Numbered from the stretch's first letter, positions 41,101 through 49,000 are shown. The stretch is DNA of 64,000 bases from Owenia fusiformis (GCA_903813345.2 CAIIXF020000009.1:13466347-13530346); one strand, 5' to 3'. Notes: generated by a model not told the origin, from the sequence alone. Made by a program: numbers and translations.

Positions 41101-44100
41101 CCGTTTCAACAGTTTCATGTGGTGTGTGACTGATCTTTCAGAATGAAAGCCCATGTCTGTTGTGTTTGTAATTCTTTTAAAGGATTTGGTTGAATTATAT
41201 TTTACCTCACGAGTGAGCTCACCACAATATGTTGGCCATCAGCTTCACCCCATATAGGGTATCAGTACCAACTTAGGGGAATAATGCTCATAGTGATTTT
41301 TACTGCTATTTTATGTGAGTTTTGTGCAATTATTCATGTATGAACGGGGTTGTTTTCCTGTTGCCTGTTAATACTTGCCATATCATCTAAATCATTATCT
41401 AATGCTTTAAAAGACAAATGCGTATGCGAACGTGACTATACAGATACCAGTTTCACACTGAATGTGTATCTCAAAGGCGTCTTTGTCTGTAGTTGGCACC
41501 TAAAGTGAATATCTCATTACGTTGGAGTTGTTATGCTATTAGTCTCTGTTGGTGACTTGGTGTTAATTAGTAGAGGTACATTAATATAATTTCTACATTA
41601 GTTATTATGTCATGTTGTCAAGAATTAAATTGTCATATTCAATATCTGCATTGTAATTGGTAATTTCTATTTCCCATTATTAGAGCATATCATTGTCATG
41701 GTGATGCATATCATTTTTTGTGTAACCCTGCAGAAATATTAGGATATCTCATATCATGGCTGTTTGATGTCAACACAGTTGTCATACCTGTGTTCCTAAC
41801 ATGTATATATATTTGCCTTTCATTGAAGAAGGTATGAAGTGATTTTGATTTTTACAAATAAGTGAAGGGAAAGAATGAAATAAGATATTGGTCTGAAAAT
41901 AACAAGTTCTTTGAAATGCTGCAATTGTTCAATATTGAAAATGCAATTGATGAAAATGTTTTATATTTCCTCCATTTAGAATATCTGTATAATATAAAAA
42001 TGCACTTCAATTGTATTTCAAGGTCTTTTCTTTGAACCTACAATTTTCACTGATGTGAAAGATGACATGTGGATTGCAAAGGAGGAATCATTTGGACCAG
42101 TCATGATCATCTCTAAGTTCAAAGATGGGTGAGAATTATTACTATTAATCATAATGCTAGAGAGACAATTACAACAACATAGAAATTAAAACACCCTTGG
42201 TTTTATTTTTAAACATCGTAATTAGCCAAGTATAATATGTTATCATGTTTCAATTATCTTTATCATGAAATATCTGAAAACCTGAGAGTATTATATAACT
42301 TGTTATTTACGTGAGTTCTCAGACATGATTTCCTGTCAGGCTGTTAGATTGCAGTTCATGATAATTAACGAATTCCATGGACGCCCATATGCAATAGAAC
42401 CACACAGAACTGTTTCATTACCATGTATAGTTTCCTGTGATAGAGTAGAAAATGAATTGTTTGTTCATTAAGTAATATTTATTTCCTGTGTATGATTTCA
42501 GGGACATTGATGGTGTATTAGAGCGTGCCAATGCCACAGAGTATGGTCTTGCATCCGGTGTTTTTACCAAAGACCTCTCTAAAGCTCTGTATGTATCAGA
42601 TCAGATACATGCTGGCACAGTCTTTGTCAACACATATAATAAAACAGATGTTGCTGCCCCATTTGGCGGATTCAAGCAGTCAGGATTTGGCAAAGACTTA
42701 GGTAATGTCTGGCTATGGTTATCTACTTTACGTTTCTGAACAGTATACCATTTTCATCTCATGAAATCACCAGAACCTGTCGTCAGATCCCCCGGTCGTT
42801 TGATTTTGTTAACAATTGAATTGAGTTAATATTATTATAAATGTTGAAAAGAAATGTCAGAGTTCAGTATATTACATGTATACATGTACAGTAAAACCTG
42901 TGGATATTGAACATTTTTTGCCAAGAAAAAAAGTTCAGTGTTGGTACTTACTACTTAGGTGTTCAATACAGAAGTCACTAGAGTATGTGTGGAGGAAGGG
43001 TATTCACTAGAAATAATTAGAGAGATGTGTTCACCAAGACAGGTTTAACTTACTCTACCGAGCTGACAGAAGTCAGCTCTGGGAAGCTGGATTGAAAATT
43101 CTTGAAGAGAAAAATTTAGCCCATTTTGACTAAATACTGTGCTACTGTACTGTAGCGTTTATAATACACTATATACACCCCCAAAATGCAATCTGATTTT
43201 TGACGCCGTTTCGGTGCCAAATTTCGATGCCGTTTCGGCACCAAATGGACTGACTAGTCTGGTAGCAAATTTTGGTGTCGAAAGGTTTCGGTGCCGGAAC
43301 GGTGTCGAAACGGTGCCGGAACGGTGCCGAATTTGTTCGATGCCGACACGGTGTCGAATTATATTGGCTGTGTATTTGAATCAATACCTAATTTATTTGT
43401 TGTTACCTTATTTTGATCCTTCAACAGTCTGTTGTTGTAGTAAATCAATGTTCTATTAGACAACAAAACTTTTGAATTGAGATTGCAGCCATTTTAGGTC
43501 TTGCGAGATCTCTTGACATTCGAAAGTAAAGATTTGCTACAAAATAACTTGCACTAGCTAAATATGAATAGTCACGTGATCTTTTAGCGGCAATACCCAT
43601 GTGCATGTAAAGTACAATGCGCATGTGCACGCATGCGCAAAAGTTAAAAAATGGTGCACACCAGGTCTGGAATTTCTCCACTTTAACTGCAAATTACACA
43701 ACAAGTAGGACTTATTGTCACCATGCGTCATGAAAAGGGCAAGTTATAGTCAATTATCTTCTTAAATACCGTTAACTTATTCCAGCACACCTGCTGGAAG
43801 AGAGAAAACCACTTCACAAGACGGTATATTTGAACGTTCCCTCAGCTGGCTTTTGAGCCAGCTGTGTGCAGTAAGGTTTTACTGTATTATATGGAACAGT
43901 TCATCAAATCATTTGATTTCAATTCAATGGCAGATTCTTGACTAATTACTTATATTAGTATATTGGAATTTTAAACTACAAACCATTGTCAGCTGAGGTG
44001 TTGTTCTGAGAATTCAATCTTGTCACTTTGGATGGAATCTTATATAAATCAGTGATCTCCCTGGGATTTTTTCTCAGACGGGTGCAAAATTCTCATTTTC

Positions 44101-44629
44101 ACAATTCAGACCAAAATTGGTCAAAATATGCCAATTTTTCATGATTTTTCTCATTTTTAAGTGGGTGCAAATGGATTTTAAGGTGGGTGCAAGCCTATTC
44201 TCAAAATCTCAGGTGGGTGCTGCACCCATTTATGCTGTAATGCTGGGTAGATCACTGCAAATATATTCAGCAGAGGTTGAATCCTTCATATAAGGATAAT
44301 CTGGTATTTATTTTATATATCAAGTCTAACAGTATTAAGGAATCTGCCTGAATTAAGGAAGACCTGCTGGTACAACCAACCTTACGTTTGAGAGGTGATC
44401 ACATTGAGAGGTTTATGTTGAGAGAGGTTCACATTGAAAGGTGCTTACTTTTAGATGAGGTTCATTAGAAGTAAAAAGAGGTTCATATATAGAGAAATTT
44501 ACATTAACCATATATTTAACAATATGAATATGACTGTAAATGTCTAATTTGATTTTTGCTACTATATTTGCAGGACAAGATGCTTTGAATGAGTACCTGA
44601 GAACAAAGTGTGTCACCATCGAGTACTAA
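11132..44629 (+). CDS. ALDH1L1: 10-formyltetrahydrofolate dehydrogenase, complete 22-exon gene
   Basis: The enzyme converts 10-formyl-THF to THF and CO2, reducing NADP+, in cytosolic one-carbon metabolism. Splicing 22 exons with matching phases gives 905 residues, about the usual length (near 900). Domain 1 (about 10-210) is the formyltransferase-type hydrolase, with YHPS (H114) and DDGLDTG (D150). Domain 2 is the linker region to about 310. Domain 3 (about 320-395) is acyl-carrier-like with GAGSMD, where S360 is the expected 4'-phosphopantetheine attachment. Domain 4 (about 405-905) is the aldehyde dehydrogenase, with TPWNYP, GFTGST, ELGGKSP (E676), GENC (C710) and ESFGP. Start: ATG 11132 follows an in-frame TAG at 11126. 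A second in-frame ATG at 11138 is possible. No mitochondrial presequence is seen, so it is cytosolic-type rather than ALDH1L2-like. Introns 9 and 12 end in tandemly duplicated acceptors, and intron 17 hosts another gene. Confidence 0.95.
12276..12408 (+). CDS. ALDH1L1: ALDH1L exon 2
   Basis: [20 protein letters not shown]... is the start of the formyltransferase fold. Acceptor TTTGTAG, donor GTGAGT. Confidence 0.95.
12753..12987 (+). CDS. ALDH1L1: ALDH1L exon 3
   Basis: Encodes [14 protein letters not shown]... and the hydrolase motif [18 protein letters not shown]. Acceptor TTATTTCAG, donor GTGAGA. Confidence 0.97.
13213..13352. mobile_element. Short hAT-like MITE (CAGGGCCGGATC ends)
   Basis: Seen: left end CAGGGCCGGATCCAG and right end CTAGATCCGCTG are imperfect inverted repeats. 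Flanking octamers ACGTAACA and GTGTAACA match at 6 of 8 positions, like an aged 8-bp target duplication. It lies in ALDH1L intron 3. Confidence 0.55.
14134..14497. mobile_element. TTAA-flanked MITE, copy 1
   Basis: Seen: starts AGGTGCAATAATTAG and ends CCTTATTGCCCCT, flanked by TTAA on both sides. Related copies: 21431-21769 and the ends of the 23407-25852 element. The TTAA target suggests a piggyBac-type origin (inference). Confidence 0.7.
14630..14795 (+). CDS. ALDH1L1: ALDH1L exon 4
   Basis: [20 protein letters not shown] continues DTG, with the conserved hydrolase Asp (D150). Acceptor GTGTTTCAG, donor GTGAGA. Confidence 0.97.
15566..15757 (+). CDS. ALDH1L1: ALDH1L exon 5
   Basis: 64 codons. 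It ends the hydrolase domain ([13 protein letters not shown]) and enters the C-terminal substrate domain ([16 protein letters not shown]). Confidence 0.97.
16329..16463 (+). CDS. ALDH1L1: ALDH1L exon 6
   Basis: 45 codons of the linker domain ([13 protein letters not shown]...LFYGNDGNA). Donor GTAAGT. Confidence 0.93.
16841..17055 (+). CDS. ALDH1L1: ALDH1L exon 7 (carrier-domain serine)
   Basis: Contains [17 protein letters not shown], where the Ser is the family's phosphopantetheine attachment point. Acceptor ACTTGTAG, donor GTAAGG. Confidence 0.95.
17359..17503 (+). CDS. ALDH1L1: ALDH1L exon 8
   Basis: Second half of the carrier domain ([20 protein letters not shown]). Acceptor TCTTTTAG, donor GTATGA. 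Confidence 0.95.
17673..17792 (+). CDS. ALDH1L1: ALDH1L exon 9
   Basis: 40 codons starting the aldehyde dehydrogenase domain ([14 protein letters not shown]...TINPADES). Donor GTAAGT. Confidence 0.95.
18000..18225 (+). repeat. Ladder of duplicated 3' splice sites before exon 10
   Basis: Seen: a clear extra copy of TTGCTTTGTTTTCAG plus GTGATATGTAAAGTGAGCAA starts its exon-like part at 18162, 64 bp before the true exon start at 18226. Two more decayed acceptor-plus-GATAT copies start near 18008 and 18106. Using 18162 instead of 18226 reads into a stop after about 24 codons. Confidence 0.8.
18226..18347 (+). CDS. ALDH1L1: ALDH1L exon 10
   Basis: [20 protein letters not shown]..., in phase with exons 9 and 11. 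It is the last of a series of duplicated exon starts. Donor GTATGT. Confidence 0.95.
18479..18683. mobile_element. Palindromic MITE-like inverted repeat
   Basis: Seen: the arms TCCAGAATCCATACCTCCTT... (18479-18515) and its imperfect reverse complement (18646-18683) enclose about 130 bp. No ORF. It lies in ALDH1L intron 10. Confidence 0.55.
18910..19060 (+). CDS. ALDH1L1: ALDH1L exon 11
   Basis: [20 protein letters not shown] with downstream [11 protein letters not shown], typical aldehyde dehydrogenase helices. Donor GTAAAG. Confidence 0.97.
19159..19434. mobile_element. 276-bp MITE, CAGTGCTCTCCCCA inverted ends
   Basis: Seen: perfect 14-bp ends CAGTGCTCTCCCCA and TGGGGAGAGCACTG, flanked by CATAA on both sides. 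The interior repeats GTGCAACATTTTA motifs. A related element with CAGTGATCTCCC ends lies at 44050-44257. Confidence 0.75.
19995..20065 (+). CDS. ALDH1L1: ALDH1L exon 12
   Basis: [20 protein letters not shown] then EPIG. Ends in phase 2 with donor GTAATT. Confidence 0.95.
20426..20655 (+). repeat. Three-copy 74-bp repeat spanning intron 12/exon 13 boundary
   Basis: Seen: three copies of TTGTTATAACAG followed by the exon start (TGTATGTGGTATAATCACCC), with exon-like parts starting at 20457, 20531 and 20605. The period is exactly 74 bp twice. Only the third copy continues into the full exon. Because 74 is not a multiple of three, the first copy's frame stops in the second. Confidence 0.9.
20605..20710 (+). 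CDS. ALDH1L1: ALDH1L exon 13
   Basis: [20 protein letters not shown]... with VVLKPAQ, the coenzyme-binding core of aldehyde dehydrogenases. Donor GTTAGT. Confidence 0.96.
20745..21248. repeat. About 500-bp pyrimidine-rich minisatellite (TCTCATCTTCAT units)
   Basis: Seen: alternating TCTCATCTTCATCTTGCTT and TCTCATCTTCATTTACTCCTT units, drifting to TTCCTGCA-ending units near the right edge. It fills most of intron 13 up to 20 bp before exon 14. ORFs in all three plus frames are repeat artefacts. Confidence 0.95.
21270..21357 (+). CDS. ALDH1L1: ALDH1L exon 14
   Basis: [20 protein letters not shown] with GVINIIPGS. Acceptor ATTTGCAG, donor GTAAGT. Confidence 0.96.
21431..21769. mobile_element. 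TTAA-flanked MITE, copy 2
   Basis: Seen: starts AGGTGCAACAGCTAGAAC and ends CCTTGTTGCCCCT, with TTAA on both sides. Clearly homologous to 14134-14497 throughout. Confidence 0.7.
21894..21987 (+). CDS. ALDH1L1: ALDH1L exon 15
   Basis: [20 protein letters not shown] then [11 protein letters not shown], the NAD(P)-binding loop. Donor GTGGGT. Confidence 0.96.
22218..22317 (+). CDS. ALDH1L1: ALDH1L exon 16 (catalytic Glu)
   Basis: Contains [16 protein letters not shown], with the general-base Glu of aldehyde dehydrogenases (E676). Donor GTAAGT. Confidence 0.97.
22545..22643 (+). CDS. ALDH1L1: ALDH1L exon 17 (catalytic Cys)
   Basis: Contains [20 protein letters not shown], where the Cys in GENC is the nucleophile (C710). 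Donor GTGAGT opens the 17.1-kb intron 17. Confidence 0.97.
24331..24422. repeat. Two-copy 46-48-bp tandem duplication
   Basis: Seen: ATTGAATGGTGTTTTTCAGT followed by TTTCATACTTTAACTATTTAGT occurs twice in a row. Confidence 0.8.
24440..25640. repeat. Tandem array of about 7.5 copies of a 162-bp unit
   Basis: Seen: CTTGTCTGTAAAGTCTTGTC-like starts recur near 24445, 24608, 24769, 24931, 25093, 25255, 25417 and 25581, a steady spacing of about 162 bp. Each unit carries AGGCAGCCATTTTGG. Degenerate copies lie at 46970-47350. No coding frame is kept. Confidence 0.9.
25853..28061. other. ALDH1L intron 17, stretch upstream of the nested receptor
   Basis: No gene recognised. A motif AGTGGTGACAT recurs at about 26322, 26360 and 26450. 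Any promoter of the nested receptor gene should lie near the right end, but no TATA box or clear initiator is evident. Confidence 0.4.
28062..30476 (+). CDS. Somatomedin-B-domain seven-transmembrane receptor (secretin/adhesion-like), intronless and nested
   Basis: 804 residues in one exon. Residues 1-28 form a hydrophobic signal peptide. A somatomedin B domain lies at about 74-115, with CDGRC...CQCDPLC...CC..F..C giving all eight family cysteines. A Cys-rich extracellular region follows to about 300, then a region to about 515 without a clear GPS autoproteolysis motif. Seven membrane helices run from about 516 ([20 protein letters not shown]) to about 772 ([20 protein letters not shown]). TM6 carries [13 protein letters not shown], typical of class B/adhesion-type receptors. 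The short Ser-rich tail ([14 protein letters not shown]) is likely cytoplasmic. The likely role is cell-surface signalling; the ligand is unknown. The gene lies wholly in ALDH1L intron 17 on the same strand. The lack of introns could mean retroposition. Alternatives: a methuselah-like receptor, or an upstream non-coding exon exists. Confidence 0.85.
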   Translation: MQFFFDICLFEQCLFVVIFILTSHSVAESESSTIVHDVTVSMVTGSLADVEDVTISAITAEVPVTEESISYSACDTAGQVCDGRCGHKGNASIGRCQCDPLCTTYGDCCPDFKMCVRVDILKQGRAGVAPELDSMTHQGGTFECVAINRSKNVYMKAKCDSRFIDNDVIDLCVQESRRVDTKIPVTDSSDGNIYRNIYCAKCNFATELQFWNMSLHCDVREYQNISIFNADMFETYPNQECALEYTAPHVDDTDVRECRRVISDCDSCEENQVALCNTYGLEPMVDPHTGLVYRNKHCMNTSQVAAIKSCDQIEQSKIIQDIVWYDINVVSEGNGSMLLSVAIEGVSTHSDEDQMIFQYFLAEQGEFVSCPSRYDLVDGECVTDGALFLFNITSVMYRFVSGAVISMDSYNSRLTDTLQQFLTVIGNMNIITEQFIWNFSPFKIDQNNVFHVYFPAYTSSDAIMEAFQTITDNIFGLQLEMSGNKSTMKLSISYMFIYGVYGVSNVTAAEGWTSDSIRGLVTLTCLIVSSTLLIIRIVLQAFIPVFHNHHGKVQCCLTGSILAANVSFLMRGVYLVASVPWVCATMAIITHWFYLHMFTWMQVATYDIYTKFSKSFANLVIQKQDLGYRGVVYAITIPSVIVTSAVIVDFVLPEDSRFSPKYGTELCWISQQYALIIFFIAPMTLILIGNTAMFFVTVQAIFRNGNNLLTPNIQQRKAHMIGVYLRPLTMVGLTWFIGILANVISVDPVWYLYIVLNALQGAFLVLSALCSRRVVDSNSKSKRQATTHFPSSSSSQLSIFSFKL
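30477..31945. other. Sequence downstream of the nested receptor within ALDH1L intron 17
   Basis: AT-rich. It should contain the receptor's 3' UTR, but I see no decisive polyadenylation site. A GGTGGCCATTTTGAAA motif near 31730 resembles the 162-bp satellite. No further gene is seen. Confidence 0.35.
31946..32451. mobile_element. Full-length copy of the CTGTAGATTGGGTTAA MITE (opposite orientation)
   Basis: Seen: starts CTGTAGATTGGGTTAATTTG and ends with the reverse complement, flanked by TA at both sides. The interior matches 5575-6050 in reverse complement. Confidence 0.8.
32962..33001. repeat. 40-bp hairpin with 15-bp perfect arms
   Basis: Seen: CAGAGACATATAAAA and TTTTATATGTCTCTG around a 10-base loop. 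Function unknown. It could be the two ends of a deleted element. Confidence 0.6.
33570..33745. repeat. C-rich dispersed repeat with AGCCAGG/CCTGGCT ends
   Basis: Seen: begins AAAGCCAGGGGGGCGAACC and ends AAATCCTGGCTATGGGCC. It carries the reverse complement of the AAGAATTTTTGGCCAGG motif shared with 7360 and 13080. Mobile-element debris. Confidence 0.45.
35021..35498. mobile_element. Repeat with GGGGTTCACTG inverted ends and a C homopolymer
   Basis: Seen: left GGGGTTCACTGAATACA and right TATACAGTGAACCCCC are inverted repeats. A run of about 17 C closes the right side. The segment near 35021-35110 is the reverse complement of about 10085-10200. Confidence 0.55.
35900..37680 (+). pseudogene. 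Decayed retroelement reverse transcriptase
   Basis: Seen: conceptual pieces in the plus orientation, broken by many stops and frameshifts. Near 36500-36585 a [18 protein letters not shown] segment resembles an RT finger region. At 37042-37236 the frame reads [18 protein letters not shown] and then [12 protein letters not shown], with the catalytic YxDD box as FMDD at 37168-37179. At 37289-37573 downstream thumb-like sequence follows ([17 protein letters not shown]). No intact protein is encoded. The element family is not determined. A non-LTR-like element is most likely, from the [14 protein letters not shown] region. Confidence 0.65.
39763..39836 (+). CDS. ALDH1L1: ALDH1L exon 18
   Basis: [20 protein letters not shown] then PQNH. 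Acceptor GTTTTAG after a pyrimidine-rich run, donor GTAATA. It closes the 17.1-kb intron. Confidence 0.96.
40204..40295 (+). CDS. ALDH1L1: ALDH1L exon 19
   Basis: [20 protein letters not shown] then [10 protein letters not shown]. Acceptor TTTACTACAG, donor GTAAAG. Confidence 0.96.
42023..42128 (+). CDS. ALDH1L1: ALDH1L exon 20
   Basis: [20 protein letters not shown] with [15 protein letters not shown], the conserved aldehyde dehydrogenase ExFGP region. Donor GTGAGA. Confidence 0.97.
42502..42701 (+). CDS. ALDH1L1: ALDH1L exon 21
   Basis: [20 protein letters not shown]...[20 protein letters not shown] then QSGFGKDL. Donor GTAATG. Confidence 0.97.
42889..43884. mobile_element. 1.0-kb element with CAGTAAAACCT inverted ends and TA flanks
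   Basis: Seen: left CAGTAAAACCTGTGG and right AAGGTTTTACTG, each flanked by TA. It encloses the GC-rich repeat at 43195-43365. Similar ends flank sequence near 52076-52132. No transposase frame, so non-autonomous. Confidence 0.55.
43195..43365. repeat. GC-rich repeats of CGGTGCCGAAA-type motifs
   Basis: Seen: at least nine variants of (C)GGTGCCGAAAC or its complement (GTTTCGGTGCC, CGATGCCG, GGTGTCGAAA) in 170 bp, in both orientations, in otherwise AT-rich DNA. Confidence 0.7.
44050..44257. mobile_element. 208-bp MITE, CAGTGATCTCCC ends
   Basis: Seen: left CAGTGATCTCCC and right GGGTAGATCACTG. The interior has repeated GGGTGCAAA motifs. Related to the 19159-19434 element. Confidence 0.6.
44574..44629 (+). 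CDS. ALDH1L1: ALDH1L exon 22 (stop)
   Basis: [18 protein letters not shown] then TAA, the characteristic end of the family. Acceptor ATATTTGCAG. Confidence 0.97.
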
Positions 44630-44859
44630 ATCAGAAGTTCAACAAAAAGGCTTTATGGATGTGTTTCTCAAACCACTTCTTAGTCTCATGGAACATTATA
44701 CAGCATTTTAAATGAAAGCTAATGTGCTTCTTGATGCAACTCTCCACAACTGAGCACGGCCCTTTATACTGTACATGTGATTCCACTATGGTGTACGTAC
44801 TATATAATGTCCACCTTGTAGATTTATATATCAAAAAGTCAATAAGCCATAAAAACTAT

Positions 44860-45420
44860 TCACTGTAAACCCTGTAGATGTAGGTCACATGAATCAGTAT
44901 GGTGTACCTAGTATATACTGTAAACCCTGTAGATGTAGGTCACATGAATCAGTATGGTGTACCTAGTATACTGTATAAGTGGTATTTAATCCGAGTGGTT
45001 AATTTGCCGATTGGTCAAATTTGATCATTTTCCTAATTTTAATTTTCCTAATGACAAGAAACTTCCCATTGGATAACATTACAAAGATAATATTTCCGAC
45101 ATTTAATTTTCCGAACCTGGCCAAAATTAGACAATAGGCAAATTAAATGATTAGGCAAAATTACCACTTATTCAGTATACTGTAAACCCTGTAGATGTAG
45201 GTCACATGAATCAGTATGGTGTACCTAGTATATACTGTAAACCCTGTAGATGTAGGTCACATGAATCAGTATGGTGTACCTAGTATATACTGTATACCCT
45301 GCAGAATTATATTACACAGTGACTCAATATGGTGTACGCATTATATACTGTACACCTTGTAGATGGATATTGTGTACATTCCATATACTAAAACTGTACA
45401 CCATGTAGAAGTAATCACAT
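44860..45420. repeat. Tandem array of about 55-bp units, interrupted by a MITE
   Basis: Seen: CTGTAAACCCTGTAGATGTA units followed by CACATGAATCAGTATGGTGT recur with a period near 55 bp on both sides of 44967-45179. Units become more divergent to about 45420. It lies in the ALDH1L 3' flank or 3' UTR. Confidence 0.85.
44967..45179. mobile_element. 213-bp MITE inserted in the 55-bp array
   Basis: Seen: left TATACTGTATAAGTGGTA and right TACCACTTATTCAGTATA are 18-bp inverted ends with one mismatch. The array continues on each side, so insertion came after or during array growth. Confidence 0.75.
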
Positions 45421-45483
45421 CAAGTCAGAGTGGTATACACACTTATACTGTACACCATGTAGATGTACATTGTATCACATTTA

Positions 45484-46001
45484 CCGGGTGTCCCAAAAAA
45501 TATTGTACCATATAAGACACAGAAATAACTCTTTTTTCTTCATTGAAAAAAGGTGAAATTTTCACATGATAGAGAGAAATCACTTTTACAATTACCAAAA
45601 AAAAGTTCACAGAAACATGTAAATTACCTACTGAGAAATTTCACATTTTAGATGACATGTTCTAAATGACCTCCATCATAATAGATGCAAATCTGAATGC
45701 AATTCCAAACATCAAAAATGGGTGATGGTGCTTAAACAACCCTTTCTCAAAAACTAGATAGAATTACCTGGTGAAACTTTTAAATGTTTATGATAATTAA
45801 TTTGTCAGATGACTAAATTTCAGGATTAGGCCTATTCCTTATTCACTCATAGATTTGTTCCATATTTGTCTCTGTATAACGTGGAAAAAGAAGTGACATT
45901 ACTGATACAAGCTTTTCTATAAAACTAAATAAAGTAAATTGTATCTAAGATTATTAGATTATTTGTCAGTTGACCAATTTCTTTTGTTTTGGGACACCCT
46001 G
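45484..46001 (-). mobile_element. Mariner-like remnant, GGGTGTCCCAAAA ends
   Basis: Seen: left CCGGGTGTCCCAAAA and right TTTTGGGACACCCTG, both flanked by TA. On the minus strand near 45665-45715 a short frame reads VWNCIQICIYYDGGHLEH, which resembles the C-terminal tail of mariner-type transposases. The rest of the transposase is missing. Confidence 0.65.
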
Positions 46002-49000
46002 TAGTCAGCTGCCTGTAGTCAGTATTGTGTAGAAACTATACACTGTACACCCGGTATATGTACATCACAATATTTATCATATTTACACATTATACAAGAG
46101 ATGCAACCAAATAATTTTAGTTTAGACAGATTATGATTTTGTAGTTAGCTAGCTTATATGGGCAGGGAGATCAAACATAGTCAAGTATTTGCTGCAGGGA
46201 AATTTTGAAATGGTGCATATGGTGTATTATGTAGGTGTAATCTGTTATTTATTTTAATAAAATTATTCATGCTTGAATGTAATTTTAGCATTCATGGATA
46301 TATGTATGATTGATCATTGTAACAGATCTACTGGCTTTAGTCATGTTAAAATCAAAGTAAAATTGTAGATTGGTTATTCATAGCTTATTAGTCTAATTAA
46401 TATTTTATAAAATACCTGATTTCTCAAGATTGGACCCTGAGGAATTAAAAAGATTGGACCCTGAGGAACCGAGATCTCATAGTGTTTGCCATTCTTTACT
46501 GTGTTCTTAAAAAAGCTATGTGCATTGATATTTAATCATTATCAATTTGTTTTCTGATTGTCATATATACTGCTGATTAAATATATCTCTTTTATCAATA
46601 ATTAATTTTAGGCCTATGTTTTGATTTCTACACACTCTACTACACTTATATTGAGAGGATATTCTATGCTTTTATCGTGATGAAATCATATTTTGTTTAT
46701 CATATCAAAAGAAAATATAGGATGTCCTTTTTCCATGTGTGTTAAATTGTGATCTCTTAATCTTGCAGGCAGGCAGGGATAATTTTTGGTATACTACATA
46801 GCAAACATTTCTCAAGGTTGAATCAAGGCTGATGGCAAATTGGGATTAATTTAAGCTTGATACATGTGATATCAAGCTTCATTCAACATTGAAAAACCTC
46901 AATTCTGAACCAACCTTAAAATCAAGCTTGATTCAATGTTGATTTTTCAGGCTTGATTCAAGGTTGAGGATCATGGTCATTTTGGATTTTCTCCCTAAAA
47001 TCTGGTATACAGTGTCTTGTCTAAACTCTTCTATACAAACTCATGATGGATTGATTCAGGCTTTTAGAAATGGTTTTGGTAAAAGTCAAGAATTGACTAG
47101 TTTTTAGGCATGATTGGTAATCCTTAAGGTGGTCATTTTTGATTATTTTCTCTCCCCAGATTTTGTTTATGTGTTTCTGGGCATACTGTTTGATGGATTG
47201 ATTTCAAATTTTCAGAGATATGTCTCAACCTGATTAGTTTATGGGAGTCGGAATGCTTCAATGCATGTAATGCAAAGCTTTTCATTGATGATTAAGTGGT
47301 AAACTACAAGATAGCCATGTTGGATTTTTTGTTCTAGAATCTTGCCTGCAAAGCAAGGTAAAAATCACACCGAAATAGCCGATATCGTCAATGACAAAGG
47401 AATCTGAATTTGAAATAATTTATAAAGACAATTGCATACGGTAATACAGTGTCCTTTGTCCCGTATCTCATTTTGATCGGTTAAATTAAAGACTTTATTT
47501 CGATGGTAGAACATAATTAACTGTACAATGAGTATAAAGACATTTTGATTGACTGTTGTTCCAACAAAATTTAGTCTAGGTGCTCTATTAAACATACAGT
47601 TTATGAAAATCTAATTGAAGCGATGGTTATGTCCGCCATTTGTGACAATTCCAGTGTGTAAATGAAATCCCATAGAATAACCAACAACTCAGTTTAATGC
47701 TGTTGTTAAAACTTTGAATGGAATTCATCATAAGACAAAATGATGAGTTAATCCATCCTAGGTTTATCCTTAGACAACAAGCTTTATCTTTAGCAGCACT
47801 TTTCACACATACTTTTCATGTAAGAGAGTTGTGACATCATCTCCTAGTACTTTCCTGAAGAATGACTATTGGATCTTACAAATAGAAATAAGTATAACTA
47901 AGGTATTAATTTGTTTCCCAAGATTATGGTTTTCAATGCCTTATTACAGTATGTTGACATACATTTTTGTTACTGTATTTTAATTTTTTTAATTAATATT
48001 GGCAACATTTCATAAGTGTTTAGTCAAGTTGTCATATTGTTTACTTGTTAATATACTTGTGTAATTACATATCCCATCAATAAGTTCAGAAATTGTAATT
48101 TTATGGTAATAAAAGGTTCCACAACATGCAGACTAGACAAAAGTATTGGGTCTCTGCAACCACCTCTTTTCTGCCAGTTTCTATTCTGTTTCTGTTTTTG
48201 TATGAAATTAAACTATTTATTTCAAGAAAGAAATTAAAATACAGTAAAAAATATGTTCAACAACATACTGTGTTAAAGTTTCAATGTGGGAAAGTAGTGA
48301 AAACCATAATCTTGGGGAAAATATTGATACTATTCTCAATCATACAATTTTAAGGCTGTTATCCCATAGTTGGTGTATCAAATCAACATTATATTCTGAC
48401 ATTTCGTGGTCACATGGCCACATCTTTTATAATTGTCAATTATAGAATACTTTTTAAATTACATCTCAGAATGTATTTCTCTTATTAGTACACTGATGTG
48501 TATGTAGGGATATACATGTAGCTATGAGATAAGAGACACAGTAGTTGACTCAGGAAGGAAAACGTTATCAGTAAATCCTATTTGATTGTTACAACAGCTA
48601 GAGATAAATGTTTCGTTAAGTTGAGTATGAACAAACATTTGATAAATTAATGAACATTTGAGTAATTGAGAAGTAATTTACATACAATTAAAAAGCAGTG
48701 TTTGACTGTACCTGTATAAGTATTACTTACTTGGCTAGAAACAGGCTGGCTTGTATGGTTGTATTGCATGGTTGTATTGTATGGAGCCACAATGCAGAGC
48801 AGGAATTTGCTGGCAATCTAATGTTATGTGGCGCTACATGGCTACATGGCTTCATTAACAATGAAACAAAACATTTTTAATAATAATATTTTTTCTTCGA
48901 TTATCTTTAAACAAACTATTGGAGCATGTGCATTCCAAGTGTTGTCCATTCTAAGTTGAAATTTTATTGAATTTATTTGCATTCCAATATAAATAAAATA

